Translations under genes and position numbers: made by a program
The notes under the pieces: model-generated
The model's database searches: none
What the model was told of the DNA's origin: nothing
What the model saw: the letters and a program-made list of their open reading frames with translations, nothing else
Source of the DNA: DYQY01 sp964643725
GTDB lineage: Bacteria; Margulisbacteria; Riflemargulisbacteria; GWF2-35-9; DYQY01
Direction of reading: 5' to 3'
NCBI GenBank assembly: GCA_964643725.1
Contig: CAZXTL010000004.1
Location: 37,322-101,321 of the forward strand
Length of the DNA stretch: 64,000 nt
Shown: piece after piece, positions 29,221 to 42,400 of the stretch
How positions within the stretch are numbered: position 1 is the first letter of the stretch
Layout of the letters: each line of letters opens with the position of its first letter

Positions 29221-29601
29221 ATGCGAGATCAGATTCCGTTTGTCCCTTATGAAAAAAGATTGTTGGTTTTTTCGCGGAGGAATAGGATGAATCCTACGCT
29301 TGGTGAAGCGAGGATGTGGGATATTTTGAAGAATGATTGTTTTAAAGAATATAGATTTTTAAGGCAGAAACCATTATATAAGTTTATTGCTGATTTTTAC
29401 TGTAGTGCCTATTTATTAGTCATCGAGGTTGACGGAGATTACCATGATTCTGTCAAAGAATACGACCAACTAAGGGAAGATATCCTTAAAGAAAACTTTG
29501 GAATAGAGATTATCCGTTTCACCAATGAAGAAATCATAGAATGCCCCGACTTCGTCATTAATAAGCTACTAGAAAGATTACACTCACTAAACCCTTCTTG
29601 A
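29221..29601 (+). CDS. DUF559 family (Vsr/PD-(D/E)XK-like endonuclease fold) protein
   Basis: A small protein of the DUF559 family, which has a predicted restriction-endonuclease-like fold related to very-short-patch repair nucleases. At 126 aa it is full length for the family. Hallmarks are RRNRMNPTLGEARMWDIL at the N-terminus, YRFLRQKPLYKFIADFYC, then VIEVDGDYHD with the putative metal-binding acidic residues, a YDQLREDILKENFGIEIIRF block and NEEII. The stop codon lies inside the right-hand hairpin. The ATG follows a TAAAAT box by 6 nt. Members of this family often occur in several copies per genome close to palindromic repeats, consistent with the arrangement here. Biological role unknown. 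Confidence 0.93.
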   Translation: MRDQIPFVPYEKRLLVFSRRNRMNPTLGEARMWDILKNDCFKEYRFLRQKPLYKFIADFYCSAYLLVIEVDGDYHDSVKEYDQLREDILKENFGIEIIRFTNEEIIECPDFVINKLLERLHSLNPS

Positions 29602-29657
29602 TAAAGAAGGGTGGCGACACCGTAGTGCTTCAGGATTTGTCGATACCTTACGCCGGG
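29591..29657 (+). repeat. DUF559-type hairpin repeat, copy B
   Basis: A hairpin at 29591-29612 is followed by GGCGA, 35 bp partly shared with copies A and C (including a TGCTTCAGGATTT-like middle), and TTACGCCGGG at 29648. It is in the same orientation as the other copies and directly attached to the DUF559 gene. Confidence 0.75.
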
Positions 29658-29715
29658 AAGATTGGTGTTTTTTCAAGAAAGTATGTTTAAGTTCGTATTT
29701 TTTGGGCAGAATATA

Positions 29716-29776
<61 letters not shown>

Positions 29777-29790
29777 CGAAAGGTGAAGTA

Positions 29791-32700
29791 ATGGTTGACC
29801 CAGTTAGTATTAAATTGTCAGATATTAAATTCGAAACAGGCATTCGAAAGGATGCTAGTTTGGTTTTTGTAGTTTTGCAAAAAAATGATAAATTACCAGA
29901 CGGTTTAACAGCAAAAAATATAGAAACAGCATTAATTAAATTAAAAAATACAAATGAGTCAGCTTATAGATTATTAATGCAAGCAGTAACTGCTCATACC
30001 AATGACAACCTTAATGCTTCGCAAAATGAACTTGGTAAAATAGCTGAGGCTTTAAAATCATTCGATGTGTCTAAATTTACTTTAGATGATAAAAAAGTAA
30101 AGTTAACTATAGATGCTGAATTAATTGATGGTATTGATGTTTCAGGGGGAACTGTTCAGTCTGACGCAAAGTTGGCTGAAGTAACTGGTGATTACGATGC
30201 TTTTGCGAAAGAGATGCTTAATATTCAACCACCACCAAACGCACCACCAAAAGTTGAAGCTGAAGAGAAGATTATAAGTCCTGCCAAGAAGAAAATTGCC
30301 TTAAGTGACTTATTTGAAAAGGCATTCAAGGGCACACTGACGGTTGCAGATATAGATAAAACTCCATTGCCAAAAGATGTAGAAGATATTTTTGTTTCAA
30401 TTCAAGGCGAAACAAATACTGAAATTTCAGCTGAACAAAAAGTAGCTATACTTAAAGAACTTGGGAGCCAAGGATTCTTAGGAACTGCTGATGATTATAA
30501 AAATGATAAGAGCGGTGTTTTTTCTGAACGTGGGACTGAGTTAGGAAATAAACCAACAATTGCTTTTGCAACTGAGTTTTTTAATAGGCCTGGTACAAAA
30601 CTGCAAGTAAATCAATCGGATTTACAAGCTGCTGTGCATTCTCTTTGTCGGTCTTTTGAGATAAATAAGAAGTTGGGTAGGGGTATTGGCGAGTTTGCTG
30701 TTTATGCAAAAGAATTTATTAGTGCGTCTGCTTATTCCGTCACCAAGATTAGTAAAACTACAGAGGGAGCAGCAACAAATCTTTCTGAGAAATTAAGCGG
30801 AAGTGGACGACCTGGTTTAAATTCAGGGCAATTAAAAGGTTTAGCTACTGCATATGCTGGAGCTACTTTTAATCAGCAAACTAATTTGCCAATAAGTAAT
30901 GGTAGTGGGGCACAGATAACCATAGATCCAAAGGATGATAAGAAAGTAGTGTTGTCTGTGAAGGTTGGTGACGCTTTTAAGCCAGTAATGAGCTTTGCTA
31001 AAGCTGATTTGGATCAGATTGTTGAAGGGACGAAAGATGAACGGGAAGGAAAAGATTTATGGTTCTTGAATTTCTTGGAGTTTATGACTCAGGAAAAAGA
31101 TGACAAGGTTCAAACGTGGGGAAACAAGAAGATAACGGATAAAACATATATTAAAGATGGAAAAACTATTGAGATAAAGGACGTTAATAAGCCATTTCAA
31201 GAGGCAGTTAATGGGATAACTGGTGGAGAAGTAGAGTCAATAGGTTTTAAGGATTCTCAAGATAAAGAAACACAAATAAGTTGTCTTAAATTAAATGGAT
31301 TTACTATGTCCGGCATAGAAAGAGGGAGTAATGGCATTGTAAGGGATATGACGGTAAATGTAGAAACTAAGCAATTTTTTGTTATTGCAAGAGGTGAGGA
31401 TAAAGGTCCTTTTAAGTTTTATTTAGCTGAAAAGAGTCCAGCAGGAGGAATACAACCTTCTACATTGCCTAATGGAAATAATAAATTAACTTTCACTATA
31501 GGTGGTGTGAGTGTGAGTAAAGAAGTTAATGTTGGGGCTTCGGCTGATACATCAAAACCTGTAACAGATCCATCAAGAAAGACACCACTAGAATTAGGAT
31601 CACCTCCTGCACTTAGATCTGGTGTTGCTATGCCAAAAATAGTTCCTGGAATGAGTATTAAGTTAGATGAAGTATATGGAGAGTCAAAAGATTTAGCATA
31701 TAGTTTAGATATTGGTTCTAAAAGTATTTATCCTGTAAGTAATGGAAGAATTATTATTCCAGAAGTTGGACAGAGTTTGACTAGTGACCCAAAAGGAGAA
31801 ACGTTAACCGTTAATGAATCACAACTTGTTATTTCTAGAATTGCAAATCAAAAATTAGTTCCTAATACAAATACAACTCCAATTAAAATTATTGATCCAG
31901 GTAGCTTAACATTCGAGGATTTAAAGGCACTTATTCTTTCTCCACTTGGGACAGAGGAGAATATTTCAATATATTTATCTGGCAATAATAGTATGATAAC
32001 TAAAGGAAATATTGGAGAAATTGTTGGTTTACTAAAGGGTAAACCACAAATTTTGGCAAAGTTGCTTGAATGGCTAAGCACAGCTCCTGCAATACCTCCC
32101 ACCTCTCCATCATTAAATTTGGTGAAAATCGAGAACAATATAGTAGTAGACGTTGTTGCGAACTCTGGAATAGCTGATGGCGTAAAAGGAGCAATTAATA
32201 AATTAACACCAGATGAGATTTCTGCTGTTTTTAAAAATGGTAGCGACAATCCTTCGGTTATTCTTTTAGTTAAGGGATGGTTTGATAATGCAACTGACCC
32301 TCAGAAGAGCGCTTTCATTAATATATCCCATCAATTATTAGGTAAGTTAAAAATAGATTCAAAAGTGTTGGCTGGATTAGCAAAGGAAGATCCTTCACTG
32401 GCTTCTCTTAGTGGTATGGAAGATGATACTGCAAAGATAGTTATTTCTGGATTATTAAAGGAAACAACACCACCAGCTGATTACTCAAAACTTATCAAGT
32501 TGATTAAATCTGATACAGGTAGATTTACAGGGTTACTACAGCAGTTACAGAAAGAACAACCTGATTTAAAAGTAAGTTTAAATTGTACGAAAGCATTAGT
32601 TGCTGGTCTTAGTGCTGATGAATTAAAAGTAGAAAAAGATGGTTCCACAACATTAGCGTCATTAATTTTAAAGGATTTAAAGAGTGCAGATGTTATATCT

Positions 32701-33234
32701 ATATCAAAAGACCTTGATAATGCTAAATTAACAGTAGTTTTAATTGTAGCTAAAGAGGGTAGAGCAGAGGTAATGAAGGAAATTTTAGATGCTGGAAGTG
32801 ATAAGAAATATTCAAAGTTTTTAGCGTTTTATAAAGCTGATCCTAAAAATGCTGTACTTGTTTTGTCTATGATAAAAGACGATAAAGGTGCAATGGGTGC
32901 GTTAGAGAATGCTTTAAAAAACATTGATTCGGCATATTTGAAGGATTTACTTGACGTAAATTCGAAGTCTATTGCTGAGTTGTTTAGTTTAGTAAAGGAT
33001 AAGAAGGAAGTAATGGAAAAACTTAAAAAGAATATAGCTGAGCTTAGTAAAGTTTCAGCAAATCATTTGTTATTGATAAGTTTCCTAAAAGAGATGAAGA
33101 CTGCTGACTATGATAAAAGTTTTGTGGCTAGCTTAAATAGTTTTCTTGATTTAACCTTTAAAGCTGAAATTAAAAAAATATCAGCTGTTGGAGCAAGTGG
33201 TCTTTTGGGGGCGATTAGATCGTTACAATCATAG
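29791..33234 (+). CDS. Large hypothetical protein (1,147 aa)
   Basis: The family is not recognised. The ATG is preceded by AGGTGA at a good distance. No signal peptide or membrane helix is seen. The N-terminal part is mixed alpha/beta; a Pro-rich linker (QPPPNAPPK) lies near residue 150. The middle (about 360-680) is beta-rich with many Lys/Asp/Gly turns. The C-terminal 350 residues are short helix-loop repeats containing 'ILxxAGSDKKYxKFLxFYK'-like motifs, which look like a helical-repeat scaffold. It is the first gene of the second giant-gene cluster and precedes the 6,970-aa gene by about 170 bp. A microsatellite in its leader may make expression variable. Role unknown; a partner of the giant protein is plausible. 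Confidence 0.8.
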   Translation: MVDPVSIKLSDIKFETGIRKDASLVFVVLQKNDKLPDGLTAKNIETALIKLKNTNESAYRLLMQAVTAHTNDNLNASQNELGKIAEALKSFDVSKFTLDDKKVKLTIDAELIDGIDVSGGTVQSDAKLAEVTGDYDAFAKEMLNIQPPPNAPPKVEAEEKIISPAKKKIALSDLFEKAFKGTLTVADIDKTPLPKDVEDIFVSIQGETNTEISAEQKVAILKELGSQGFLGTADDYKNDKSGVFSERGTELGNKPTIAFATEFFNRPGTKLQVNQSDLQAAVHSLCRSFEINKKLGRGIGEFAVYAKEFISASAYSVTKISKTTEGAATNLSEKLSGSGRPGLNSGQLKGLATAYAGATFNQQTNLPISNGSGAQITIDPKDDKKVVLSVKVGDAFKPVMSFAKADLDQIVEGTKDEREGKDLWFLNFLEFMTQEKDDKVQTWGNKKITDKTYIKDGKTIEIKDVNKPFQEAVNGITGGEVESIGFKDSQDKETQISCLKLNGFTMSGIERGSNGIVRDMTVNVETKQFFVIARGEDKGPFKFYLAEKSPAGGIQPSTLPNGNNKLTFTIGGVSVSKEVNVGASADTSKPVTDPSRKTPLELGSPPALRSGVAMPKIVPGMSIKLDEVYGESKDLAYSLDIGSKSIYPVSNGRIIIPEVGQSLTSDPKGETLTVNESQLVISRIANQKLVPNTNTTPIKIIDPGSLTFEDLKALILSPLGTEENISIYLSGNNSMITKGNIGEIVGLLKGKPQILAKLLEWLSTAPAIPPTSPSLNLVKIENNIVVDVVANSGIADGVKGAINKLTPDEISAVFKNGSDNPSVILLVKGWFDNATDPQKSAFINISHQLLGKLKIDSKVLAGLAKEDPSLASLSGMEDDTAKIVISGLLKETTPPADYSKLIKLIKSDTGRFTGLLQQLQKEQPDLKVSLNCTKALVAGLSADELKVEKDGSTTLASLILKDLKSADVISISKDLDNAKLTVVLIVAKEGRAEVMKEILDAGSDKKYSKFLAFYKADPKNAVLVLSMIKDDKGAMGALENALKNIDSAYLKDLLDVNSKSIAELFSLVKDKKEVMEKLKKNIAELSKVSANHLLLISFLKEMKTADYDKSFVASLNSFLDLTFKAEIKKISAVGASGLLGAIRSLQS

Positions 33235-33301
33235 AGTTTTTTTAGTTTTACTAAATTTTCCTTTTTTGTTTAAATATTTAAGGTTTGGGCATACTAGTAT
33301 G

Positions 33302-33307
33302 TATAAT
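33302..33307 (+). promoter_or_regulatory. Possible -10 box for the 6,970-aa gene
   Basis: TATAAT sits in the 169-bp gap before the giant gene, about 97 bp upstream of its ATG. No convincing -35 hexamer is visible, and nothing else is recognisable in this AT-rich gap. Confidence 0.25.
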
Positions 33308-33403
33308 AATGCTATTTTCGTGTATCTTAAAATAAGAGGGAATTTGTGAGAAATATTTCGATATATTTATGTGAAGGATTTATAAGATGAGGAGTTGTTT
33401 AGT

Positions 33404-36400
33404 ATGACCATAGATATATTGGGAGGACCAGCATCTTCAACTAATATTAACGGAACTTCCGCTCCCCATAATGGTAATAAAAAATCATATGATTTTAGTG
33501 TAGTTCCTGATCCTAAGATAAATTCCGATGGGTCTGTTTCTCTTTCCATTAAAGTTCCTAAAGATCTGAATATCCAAATTAAAAGAATAGATACTGTAGG
33601 AAATATTAAAACTATTATAGTTGGTGAAAATTCCAATATTGATCAGACAAGAAATAGTGAGCAAGAAATAATAAAGTTTGGACAGGCTATTTATGGAGAA
33701 GTTTATGAGGTATCTTTTTATAAAGATGGTTATGCAGACCATACTGTTAAAGTTGCTCCATCTTGGCCGTTCACAATTGGTGAAGCTGCTTTTCCTTGTG
33801 TGAAATTAATCAATGGTAAAATTGTATTGTCAGTTGTTATGCCAAAAGGGGTAAAAGCAAAAGGAGAGTTGTTATTAAATAGAGAAAATAATAGTAATGA
33901 TAAAGCAACTGTAGTTGATGGCAAAGTAATTTTAGATAATGTTGGATTAAACGACAATCTTAGGTTTGTATATACTGATGAAATAGGCGGGAAAATAGTT
34001 GTTCCAGTATCGATACTCAGTAAAGATAGTTATTTTGATGTGGTTCTTAAAAGAGATGCTATAGAGCATGGAGTTTCTGTTTCTGATATTAATATAGAGG
34101 CGGAAGATTTAAGGGATTTTTATCGTGGTGAGCAAGGGCTTAATGCATATTTACTTGGCGACAATACCAGAAGTATTGTTTCTTATTTGGTTGATAATGA
34201 TGCACTTATTGTTGCAATAAGAGAAAAGATTAAAGGTAAACAAGACTTAACTCCTGATGAAAAGATTTTCTTTTTGGATTTAATAACATTTGGCGGGAAA
34301 GTAAGCGCTGATAGTGTAGCAGAAAAGGGGTTAGGAGCAGTTGAACCATATATTCTTGAATACCTAGTAGGTAGTGGCATAGTTGATTTTAATATTGAAA
34401 GGTGTGTCGTTTCAAAAGAAGCTTTGGCTAAATTAAAGCAGACCAAAGATGACCTGATAACTTTTTTTGGTGAAAATTTTTCTGTATTGTCTCCAGCAAA
34501 TATACGTTTTTATTATGAGTTTTTAGCTAAAACTGAACTTAAGGTAGATTTTGAGCCACAGACAGCAAAGGAAGTTGTTTTTGGTGAAAATTTCAGCAAG
34601 ATATTTGATGTTATAAATAAGGCAGAAAGTAGAGAGATGGTATTTGATGTTTCTGAGTTTCATGATGCATCATTAGGGTTAAAAGATTTTTTAATTTCAA
34701 AAGGGTTAAGTATTGAAAGTGTTTCTGATACTGAATTAAGTGTTGTATTAGATGAATATTTGAAAAACAATATTAGACAATGGAGAAATCCTGTATTTCT
34801 TTTAGATATTTTGCAATATAAGCAAGTTCTTCAGACAAAATTATTTGAAGAGTTGAATGGTAATGATGATAAAAGTAAGAAGATTAAGTTGGAGATGCTT
34901 AATGTAAGCAAAAAAGCAGCTGATATTTTTGATATGTGCACTTCAATACCAAATGGTAAAAGCTTGGTGTATCAAAATATTGCTAGTAATTTTGTTAATT
35001 CATATCAAAAAATTGATTTTTCTAATATTAAAGCAGACGACTACCAATTATTTATGGATAAGATGCCTAAATTAGAAGATTTGAAGATTAAAAGTGTCTT
35101 TGAATTATTGGATTTTATTAATGAAAATAAAAACAAACAAAACAGCCCTTATTTTTATTTATATATTTCTCATTGTTTAACAAATATTAAAAAACAAGAT
35201 TTGTTTGTTCAGGTTAACTATTTTGCTAAAGGTGCGGTTCCTTTTGCAAAAATTGATATTAGTTTGCGTAATATTTATGAGAAACCAGTAGTAATACCTG
35301 ATTTAAATAAAATTGATTTTGGGATAGTTAATATAAATACAGTTAAAGATTTTTTTAAAAATCCTTCAAATAAATTAAATTTATCTAGTGAGTTATCTCG
35401 TGCTGACGTCCAGCAAATGGTTTTGCAATATTTGAGTGGTAATAACAATGAACAGTTGGCAATTAAATTACCTTACATTGCGGCATTAGCAACTGTTGAT
35501 TATAGGTTAAGTGGATTAGTAGAGAGATATGTTGGTAAATTTAATGACAAACAAAAACTTGACTTTAAAACAGTGACAGTGAGTATAAGTATGTTATTGG
35601 ATAAAACATATGATGCGTTAACAACAGATGGTCTTTTTTTAGTAAAAAACTCTCAAGTATCAGGACAAGAAACGGCTTTTTATAGCAACGAAACAATTAC
35701 GAAAGAAATCAACGAGCTTGTGACTTTGAATCAGATATCTGATCAATCTCAACCTTATAATAGTGATGACAAAAAGTATTTAAGAAATTTATTTAGAGAG
35801 AATGTTGAACCATTTAATGCTGCAGAAAAAATCAATCAGTATAAGGCGATGTTGGTTTCTTTAGGGAATAATATTGCACCTGATATAAAAAGTGGTATTG
35901 AGGCTAGAATTAAATTCTATGAGAATTTTCTAGCTGTTAATGGAGATAGTCAGTATTTATGTGCAAGTTGGAGTGATATAAGAGCGGAGAAAACCATAAC
36001 TGTTAATTCTGAGATTTTTGATAAGTATAAGGGTTCTGGTGTGAAGTTAAGTCAGGTATTTGCTCAGACTGACTTGTATGTAAAGCTTCAAAGAAAAGCA
36101 CAAGAGATGGGAGTAAGAGACCCAGACAAGATTTTATTAGCTTTAGTTAAAATATATAATAGCAAGAGTGGATCAAATGTTTCTGTTGAAGAAATATTTG
36201 CGTTTATTAAAGAAGGGATTATTCCTGCTAATTCAATGAAGTTTATAGTAGATATAAAAAGGGTTTTAACTGAAAATAAGATTGATATAGAAAAGGAATT
36301 GTCTACAAGCGAAGGCTTGGTTAAGTGTTTACGTATAATAGATAATTATAATAAAAATGCCCCTGAAAATAAGAAAATACCCATGGATAAGTTTATGTAT

Positions 36401-39400
36401 TATTTACAGACAAATGGTAAGTTGCCTCCTGATTCTATTGCTTTTTTTACTGATTTTCTTGCTCTAGCTTGTAATGATAATATTGATAAATATTTGAATC
36501 AGATAACAATAGACGATGTTAAAGATATCCAAAGCAAAAATAAGGAAGCAGATTTAATAGATGTAAAAAGTACTTTTAAGGATTTATATAAGGAGAAACC
36601 ATTAGCATTTCTGGATTTAGTTTATAAATTGTCAGTTTTTGGAAGAGTGGATAGTAATCTTGTTTTAAATAATTCATCAACATTAATTCAATTATTAAAG
36701 ATTCAAAGTATTTTGTCTGATCCAAAAAATGCCAATTGTAAAGAATTAACATCATTTATTAATCCAACTGTTTTAAATGAGCTGATAAAAATTATGAGTT
36801 CAAACGGTGATTCAACTATCGACAAGAATTTCGTTCAGAGGAATCCTGATTTATTTTCTAGACTATTTGCAACAAAATTTTCTATTACTGATGTTGAAGC
36901 AAAGTTTCCTGCAATTACTAAGGAGGTTACTGATTGGTTTACTCGTAGACCAGAATTAACTGGAGGTGAGGGTTATCTTAATGATACACAGATTAAGTCT
37001 TTGATTAGTGATTTTAGAAAAGAATTTAAAGATAAACCATATTACTTTGGTATAGGTAATTTTTTAATTAAATCTTTTGTTTCTTCAGGGATAGAAGGTT
37101 ATTTACAAGGGAAAATCGATCTTGGGAATGATGTATGGTTACAGCAACGTGTAAATGGTTTTGTCGGTGGGTTAAAAGGTGCTTTTTCTTCTCAGAATAA
37201 GGCATTTGATGCAACTGACCTTCAAATGTCTACAATGGCAAAGCTGCGTTTTTTATATTTAAAAGAAATGCATCCAGAGAAAATTACTGAGTATGAACAA
37301 ATGAAGAAGGTATTTAGTCAGTCGTCAAATAAAGAGGAAAGAGTTAAAGCAGAACAGTGGTTAGAAAAGTTTTACTATGGTAATAAGTTTCAATCAATTA
37401 GTAATGATAGTGTGACATCTTTGGATGTTTTTGATGCTGGTTTTTTAAATTGGTTTTTTAAATCATTTTTTGAGAATGGGTTTAATGATAAATCTTTAAA
37501 GAGTAAGGCTATAAGCTTCCTTTCTGAGTTTGTAATTAAATCAGTTTTTTTTAGCACACAAGATTTTTATGATCCAAACGGAAGAAGGTATACGACAGAG
37601 GAGATGCCAGAAGTTATATATCGAGGGTTACAACAATTGCAGTCTTCTGGAAATGAATCATTTTTATCTGTTCAAAAGAATGATAAGCCAGAAACTTTAG
37701 CTGCAAAAGCTGCGATATATTATTTTTTAATGTATGTAGATAACAATTTAGATCTACATAAAGATATTCCTTTTGATCAACTTACACCTGAGCAGTTAAA
37801 AGAAGGATTTCATCCTTTTGCAGCACAAACAAATAAGTTTATGGATAGTTTCTTTGTTGCTAAAAAAGCGAGAGATGCTTTTAATGAAAGTGTTTTTGGG
37901 TTGGAAAGATCTATCGCTGGAAATTTAGTAAATGATTTTTTATTTGCATCAAATAATAAACAAGATGTAGCAATTAATATTCAACAACTTCAGATTCCTC
38001 CTAAGAAAATAAACGATGAGATGGTTGACGTGATGGTAGAAATAACAGAGGGACTTTTGGATAAAGCGACACTCACTGAAAAAGAAAAATTAGATAGTAA
38101 TGTTATTCGTAAGTATTTAACACATTGGAGAAAGATTAAGGAACAGTTTAAAGGTGATTCTGTTTATGGGGATGGAAAGGCCTATGGTATTTATGAAGAT
38201 AAAATAACAGAAAATATTAAAACTTTGTATATTTTTAAGCTTCATCAATTGTTTGCTTTACTTAATAAGCCAAGGCAAGACGTGAAAGGTGTTTATGTAA
38301 ACGAAAATGGTGGGGATATTGTTGCTGATTTAGATATTACACAGAATATAGTTGTTCAGCAGTCAACTTTAGGCAATGTGGCAAGTAATATTGGAACAGT
38401 TGCTAAAAGTTGGTGGGTTCCTGATAAAAAGGGAATAGTATTATCGCCTGCAGATAAAGCAGGAATGGATGCATTACAGAATACAGTTGGGGTTGATTTA
38501 AGTTTTCTTCTTCTTAGTTATAAATTTTGTTTTGATAAACCAATAGAGGTTGTTTCAAACAGTATTAAGACAGCTCTTTATAATGATCCTACATTGATGA
38601 CTAATTTAAACCAACAGTTAGAATTTGTTGTTGGGTTTAATCCAGAAAAACAAAAAGTTTCAGATATTGAAGAAATTTCAAAACAGTCAGCCTTAGATAA
38701 GTTTGGCAATATATCAGGTGGGTTAGTTGATATGCATTTGGGTATATATATGTTTACCCATAATGCTTTGATGTTTTTAGGGATGATAGGTTTCTTTGAT
38801 GATGTTGATAATGGGCTTTATGGAAGGGCGGCTCTTAAATTATGGTGGGCGCAATCTTATTTGATGCCAAAAGAGGGTATGCCTTTTCATAAGTCATGGT
38901 GGGGAAAGACATTAGCTGTAGGTACAGGTCAACCTATTTTTAAGTATGCGATTAATTCTTGGGCAGACGGGGTTTTATCTTATGCAATAAGGCAAAAACA
39001 GCAAGAGAACAAAATAGGGATGGATAAATTGTTTGAGTTTTTTCCTACTAAGAACAACGAGGCGACAAATAAATCAAAGATAAGTAACTTTATAGAGGAG
39101 TCACTTAATAATAAATATATTACTAAACTTGAGGATGGGTCATATCGTATAGAAGAGGGAAGCAAAGATGCTTTTTTAAGTGAATTAGCAAATAAACATC
39201 CTGGACTTAAGGAACAGTTGGAAAAGGGCTTAGGGTTTAAAGAAGTTGATATTAAAGAATATTTTGAAAACAAGGAGTTTAGAGATTTCAGAAAACAAAT
39301 AGCTTCTTTTGGTGATTTTGATCATGAAGGAAGATTTGTTATTAATCCTGAACGATCAACACAGCTGATGGAGTTTTTAACTAAAGAATATCCTGGCAAA

Positions 39401-42400
39401 AAACAGCTTCATTCTTTGTTTATGGAAAGAGGAGAAACCTTAGTTAAGTTAAGACAGTATATTAATGAATTGGCAGAAAAGGGAGTTGTGAGTACTCTTT
39501 CTGATAATGTTGCAGGAGGTGTAGTTTCAAGTACCTTTAGAGAAGCTCTTTATGGAAATATGGATGCTCCACAAAAGATGTATGGAGTTGAGTTACAGAA
39601 GAAAATTTTCGGTGATAATATTTTTACTGCAACACATAGAGAGATTATTGAACAGATAGATGCAAATCCTGACAAAGGTCTTGTTCTTAGTGCTGTCAGG
39701 TATTTATTAAATACTTATGATGTTCAGTTGTTGCGTATGAGAATTACCCATGGTCCAGATGGGTTGTTGGAACAGATGGACAGAGACCTTGAACAATTAG
39801 GTAAAAAACCAATAGAAGATCAGAGCACAGCGGAAAGATTGACTGGTTGGGGATTATCAGATTATGCAGCCTTTAATGGGAGCAAAGTTAAACTTAATCC
39901 ATTAAGGTTGCTTGGTTGGGTTGGTACTCCTGGACATATGGCGAAAGCTCGAAAGGAATTAAATAAATATAGTGGATGGCAAGTACTTTACGAGCTGCAG
40001 AAAAAAGTAGCAACAACGGAAGTTATTAGAAACGCAGTATCCAAGATAGATACCAGCAATCAGTCAGCTCATGTGCAAAAACAAATAAAAGAAATATTAG
40101 AAGCAACCGCGAGTGTTTCTGCCACTGCTGAAGAAGTTAAGCGTGCGATTTATTTAGGTTTGACGAAGTATCCTGTCTCTAATGGGAAACCAGGCAGTTT
40201 TGAAGCATATGTTAGAGCTGGTATTTCCGAAGTTAGTTTTCAGGATGGCCAATATGTGCCTAAAGAGCTTAATGTAGCTACAGCAAAGCCTTTATTTGAG
40301 CAATTTGTGGCTTTAGAGAATTATATGAAACAATCTGGAGCAGTTATTCGTGAATCCAAGGATAATACTTTTGAGGTAGTTACTAAAGAACAAAACGCGG
40401 CAGGAGCTTCAATTGACAAAGTCGAAAGTTTTACTAGTAAATCTGCAGCAGAATTGTCCATACAAGAAAAAAACGTATTGTTTCGGTTTGATGAAAGCAA
40501 TAAACAATGGGAAATGCGATTTACAGAAGATAGAGCAGACGGGGCTCCTACTAGATGGCTTCCAGTTGTATCTGTAACTTATGGTGATCCCAGAGCTATT
40601 CGTCCAGTAGTTGAGTTCAAGAGTAATCCAGGTGCTCCAGTAAGCGGTGTCGCAATTCTTATTCCAAGTGGTTTTGATATGGAGAACCCTTTACATAAAA
40701 ATTCTTTTGATATGCTTAGTAATACCGTTAGGACAAGCACTTATGAGTTGGATGCAGGTCACAAAAAGGCAATAGTACAGGTAACAAGTGGTGCTGATGA
40801 TGAATCAAAGGTTAAGCCTTTAATAGATATTTCTGAGAAAGTTATTGAAAATGCTAATCAAGAAAGAAGGCAAATTGCTATTAATGGAACTAATGAAATA
40901 GCTTTAGAAAATCCTTTAAAACTTTTTAATACTACGGATATTAAAGTACTTAGTGGTGTCTTTAATTATGAAGACTATTGTAAATTCATAAATTGGTTAG
41001 CTACGGAAGTTAAGGGTGGGGTAAATGGTAAGAAGTTAAGTGAATATGTCCAAACATATCTTTCAACAGAAAAGTATGCTGATGTTTCTGCTGTTGATTA
41101 TAGAAAAGCAGCTGATTTGTTGCATGAAATAACAGGTAAATATATTGGTCAGGTAGATGCCGAAGAGTTAAAGAAGGGTCATAGTAATATTGCCATTAAG
41201 AAAATGTTAGAAGGAAAAAGAACAGAGATAGATGAATATATTGACACGAAAACTCAAGTTTTAAATCTTTCAGATAAAGAAAGAGGTCTTTTTAAGAGTT
41301 TTGTTGACACTAAAATTGAAATATATATGGAAGCAAAACTTGAGACACAAAGAATGGAAAGCATCTTGTTTAATGAGTTGAAAGCTCGTTTTGCAGCAGC
41401 AGGCATAGATGGTGTTAAAGCTGATGGAGAAAAATATACTGAAGATGGGATTAGATACCTGTTGTCTATAAAGGGAGACAAGGCAAAAGCAGTAAAAGAG
41501 GAATTGTTTAAAGAAAAACAAGCAGCAGTTGATACATATTTTAATGGGTTAAAAAGTAATCCTGATTATTTGAAAAACGGAGTCTTAGATATTAGTAAGC
41601 TAAGAAATAATCCTGAATATCAAAAAATGACAAGATTGGCGATACAGACTTGGGCTTTGGCAATGAATTCAAAGTCCGGATTTAAACCATTTTTTAATCA
41701 GGCAATGACCAGTTATCTATCAATGATGCAAAGTGATCTTGTTGTAAATATTAATCCAGGTGGTGGAAAAACTGATCTTTTGACTGGTATGGCCTATATG
41801 CGATATTTGCTTGGATATAAGACTGTAATTGGCGTATCAAACAGTACCGATCAAAGAGCAGGAGTAAATAGTACAGAGGCGATTTTTAAGAAGCTTGGTA
41901 TGCGTTCTGGTAGTTATTTTGAGGGTTCAACTGAGGGCGCAAGAAAAGTTTTTGCAGACAATAATGTCATATATGTTACTAACTCTGCTTTTATGTTTAG
42001 GATATTAAAAGACAGATTGGATCCTAGCAACAGTGTTTTGCCCCATAATGCTAATGAGATAATTACTTATGCAATCGATGAAGCTGATAAAAATTTTGTT
42101 TTTGATGGTTCTAATCCTGCGATTATGAGTAGTGGTTCAGATAGGCATTTGATAGGTAGAGACAGAGAAATGTTCAAACATGCTGTTCAGGCTATTGAAG
42201 AGTTTAAAGAGAAGTGTAAAGGGGATGAATATTTTCATAATGTTAGTGGAGAAGTTAGCTTTACTACTAAGGGAGAGTTAGCATTTCAATCAATTGTTGA
42301 TGAGCATTTAGCAAATGTTTCTCCTGAAGATAAGGCATGGTTTAAGGAAAGGATTATAAAACTTCAGAAACGACTTCTTAATGTTGCGTTAAATGTTCAC

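Larger units (their letters stand above)
29136..29657 (+). mobile_element. Putative DUF559 mobile unit bounded by hairpins
   Basis: The DUF559 gene (29221-29601) is flanked by two 9-bp perfect hairpins with 4-nt loops: ACCTTCCTT-tatc-AAGGAAGGT on the left (29136-29157) and ACCCTTCTT-gata-AAGAAGGGT on the right (29591-29612). The loops are reverse complements, as expected of inverted ends. The right end continues into GGCGA...TTACGCCGGG, the same pattern as gene-less copies at 20261 and 60943. Mobility is inferred; no target-site duplication was identified. Confidence 0.55.

Noticed and set aside
33395..33403. TTG start codon for the giant gene
   Set aside because: It touches the GGAG site at 33391-33394; ATG 33404 has proper 9-nt spacing.
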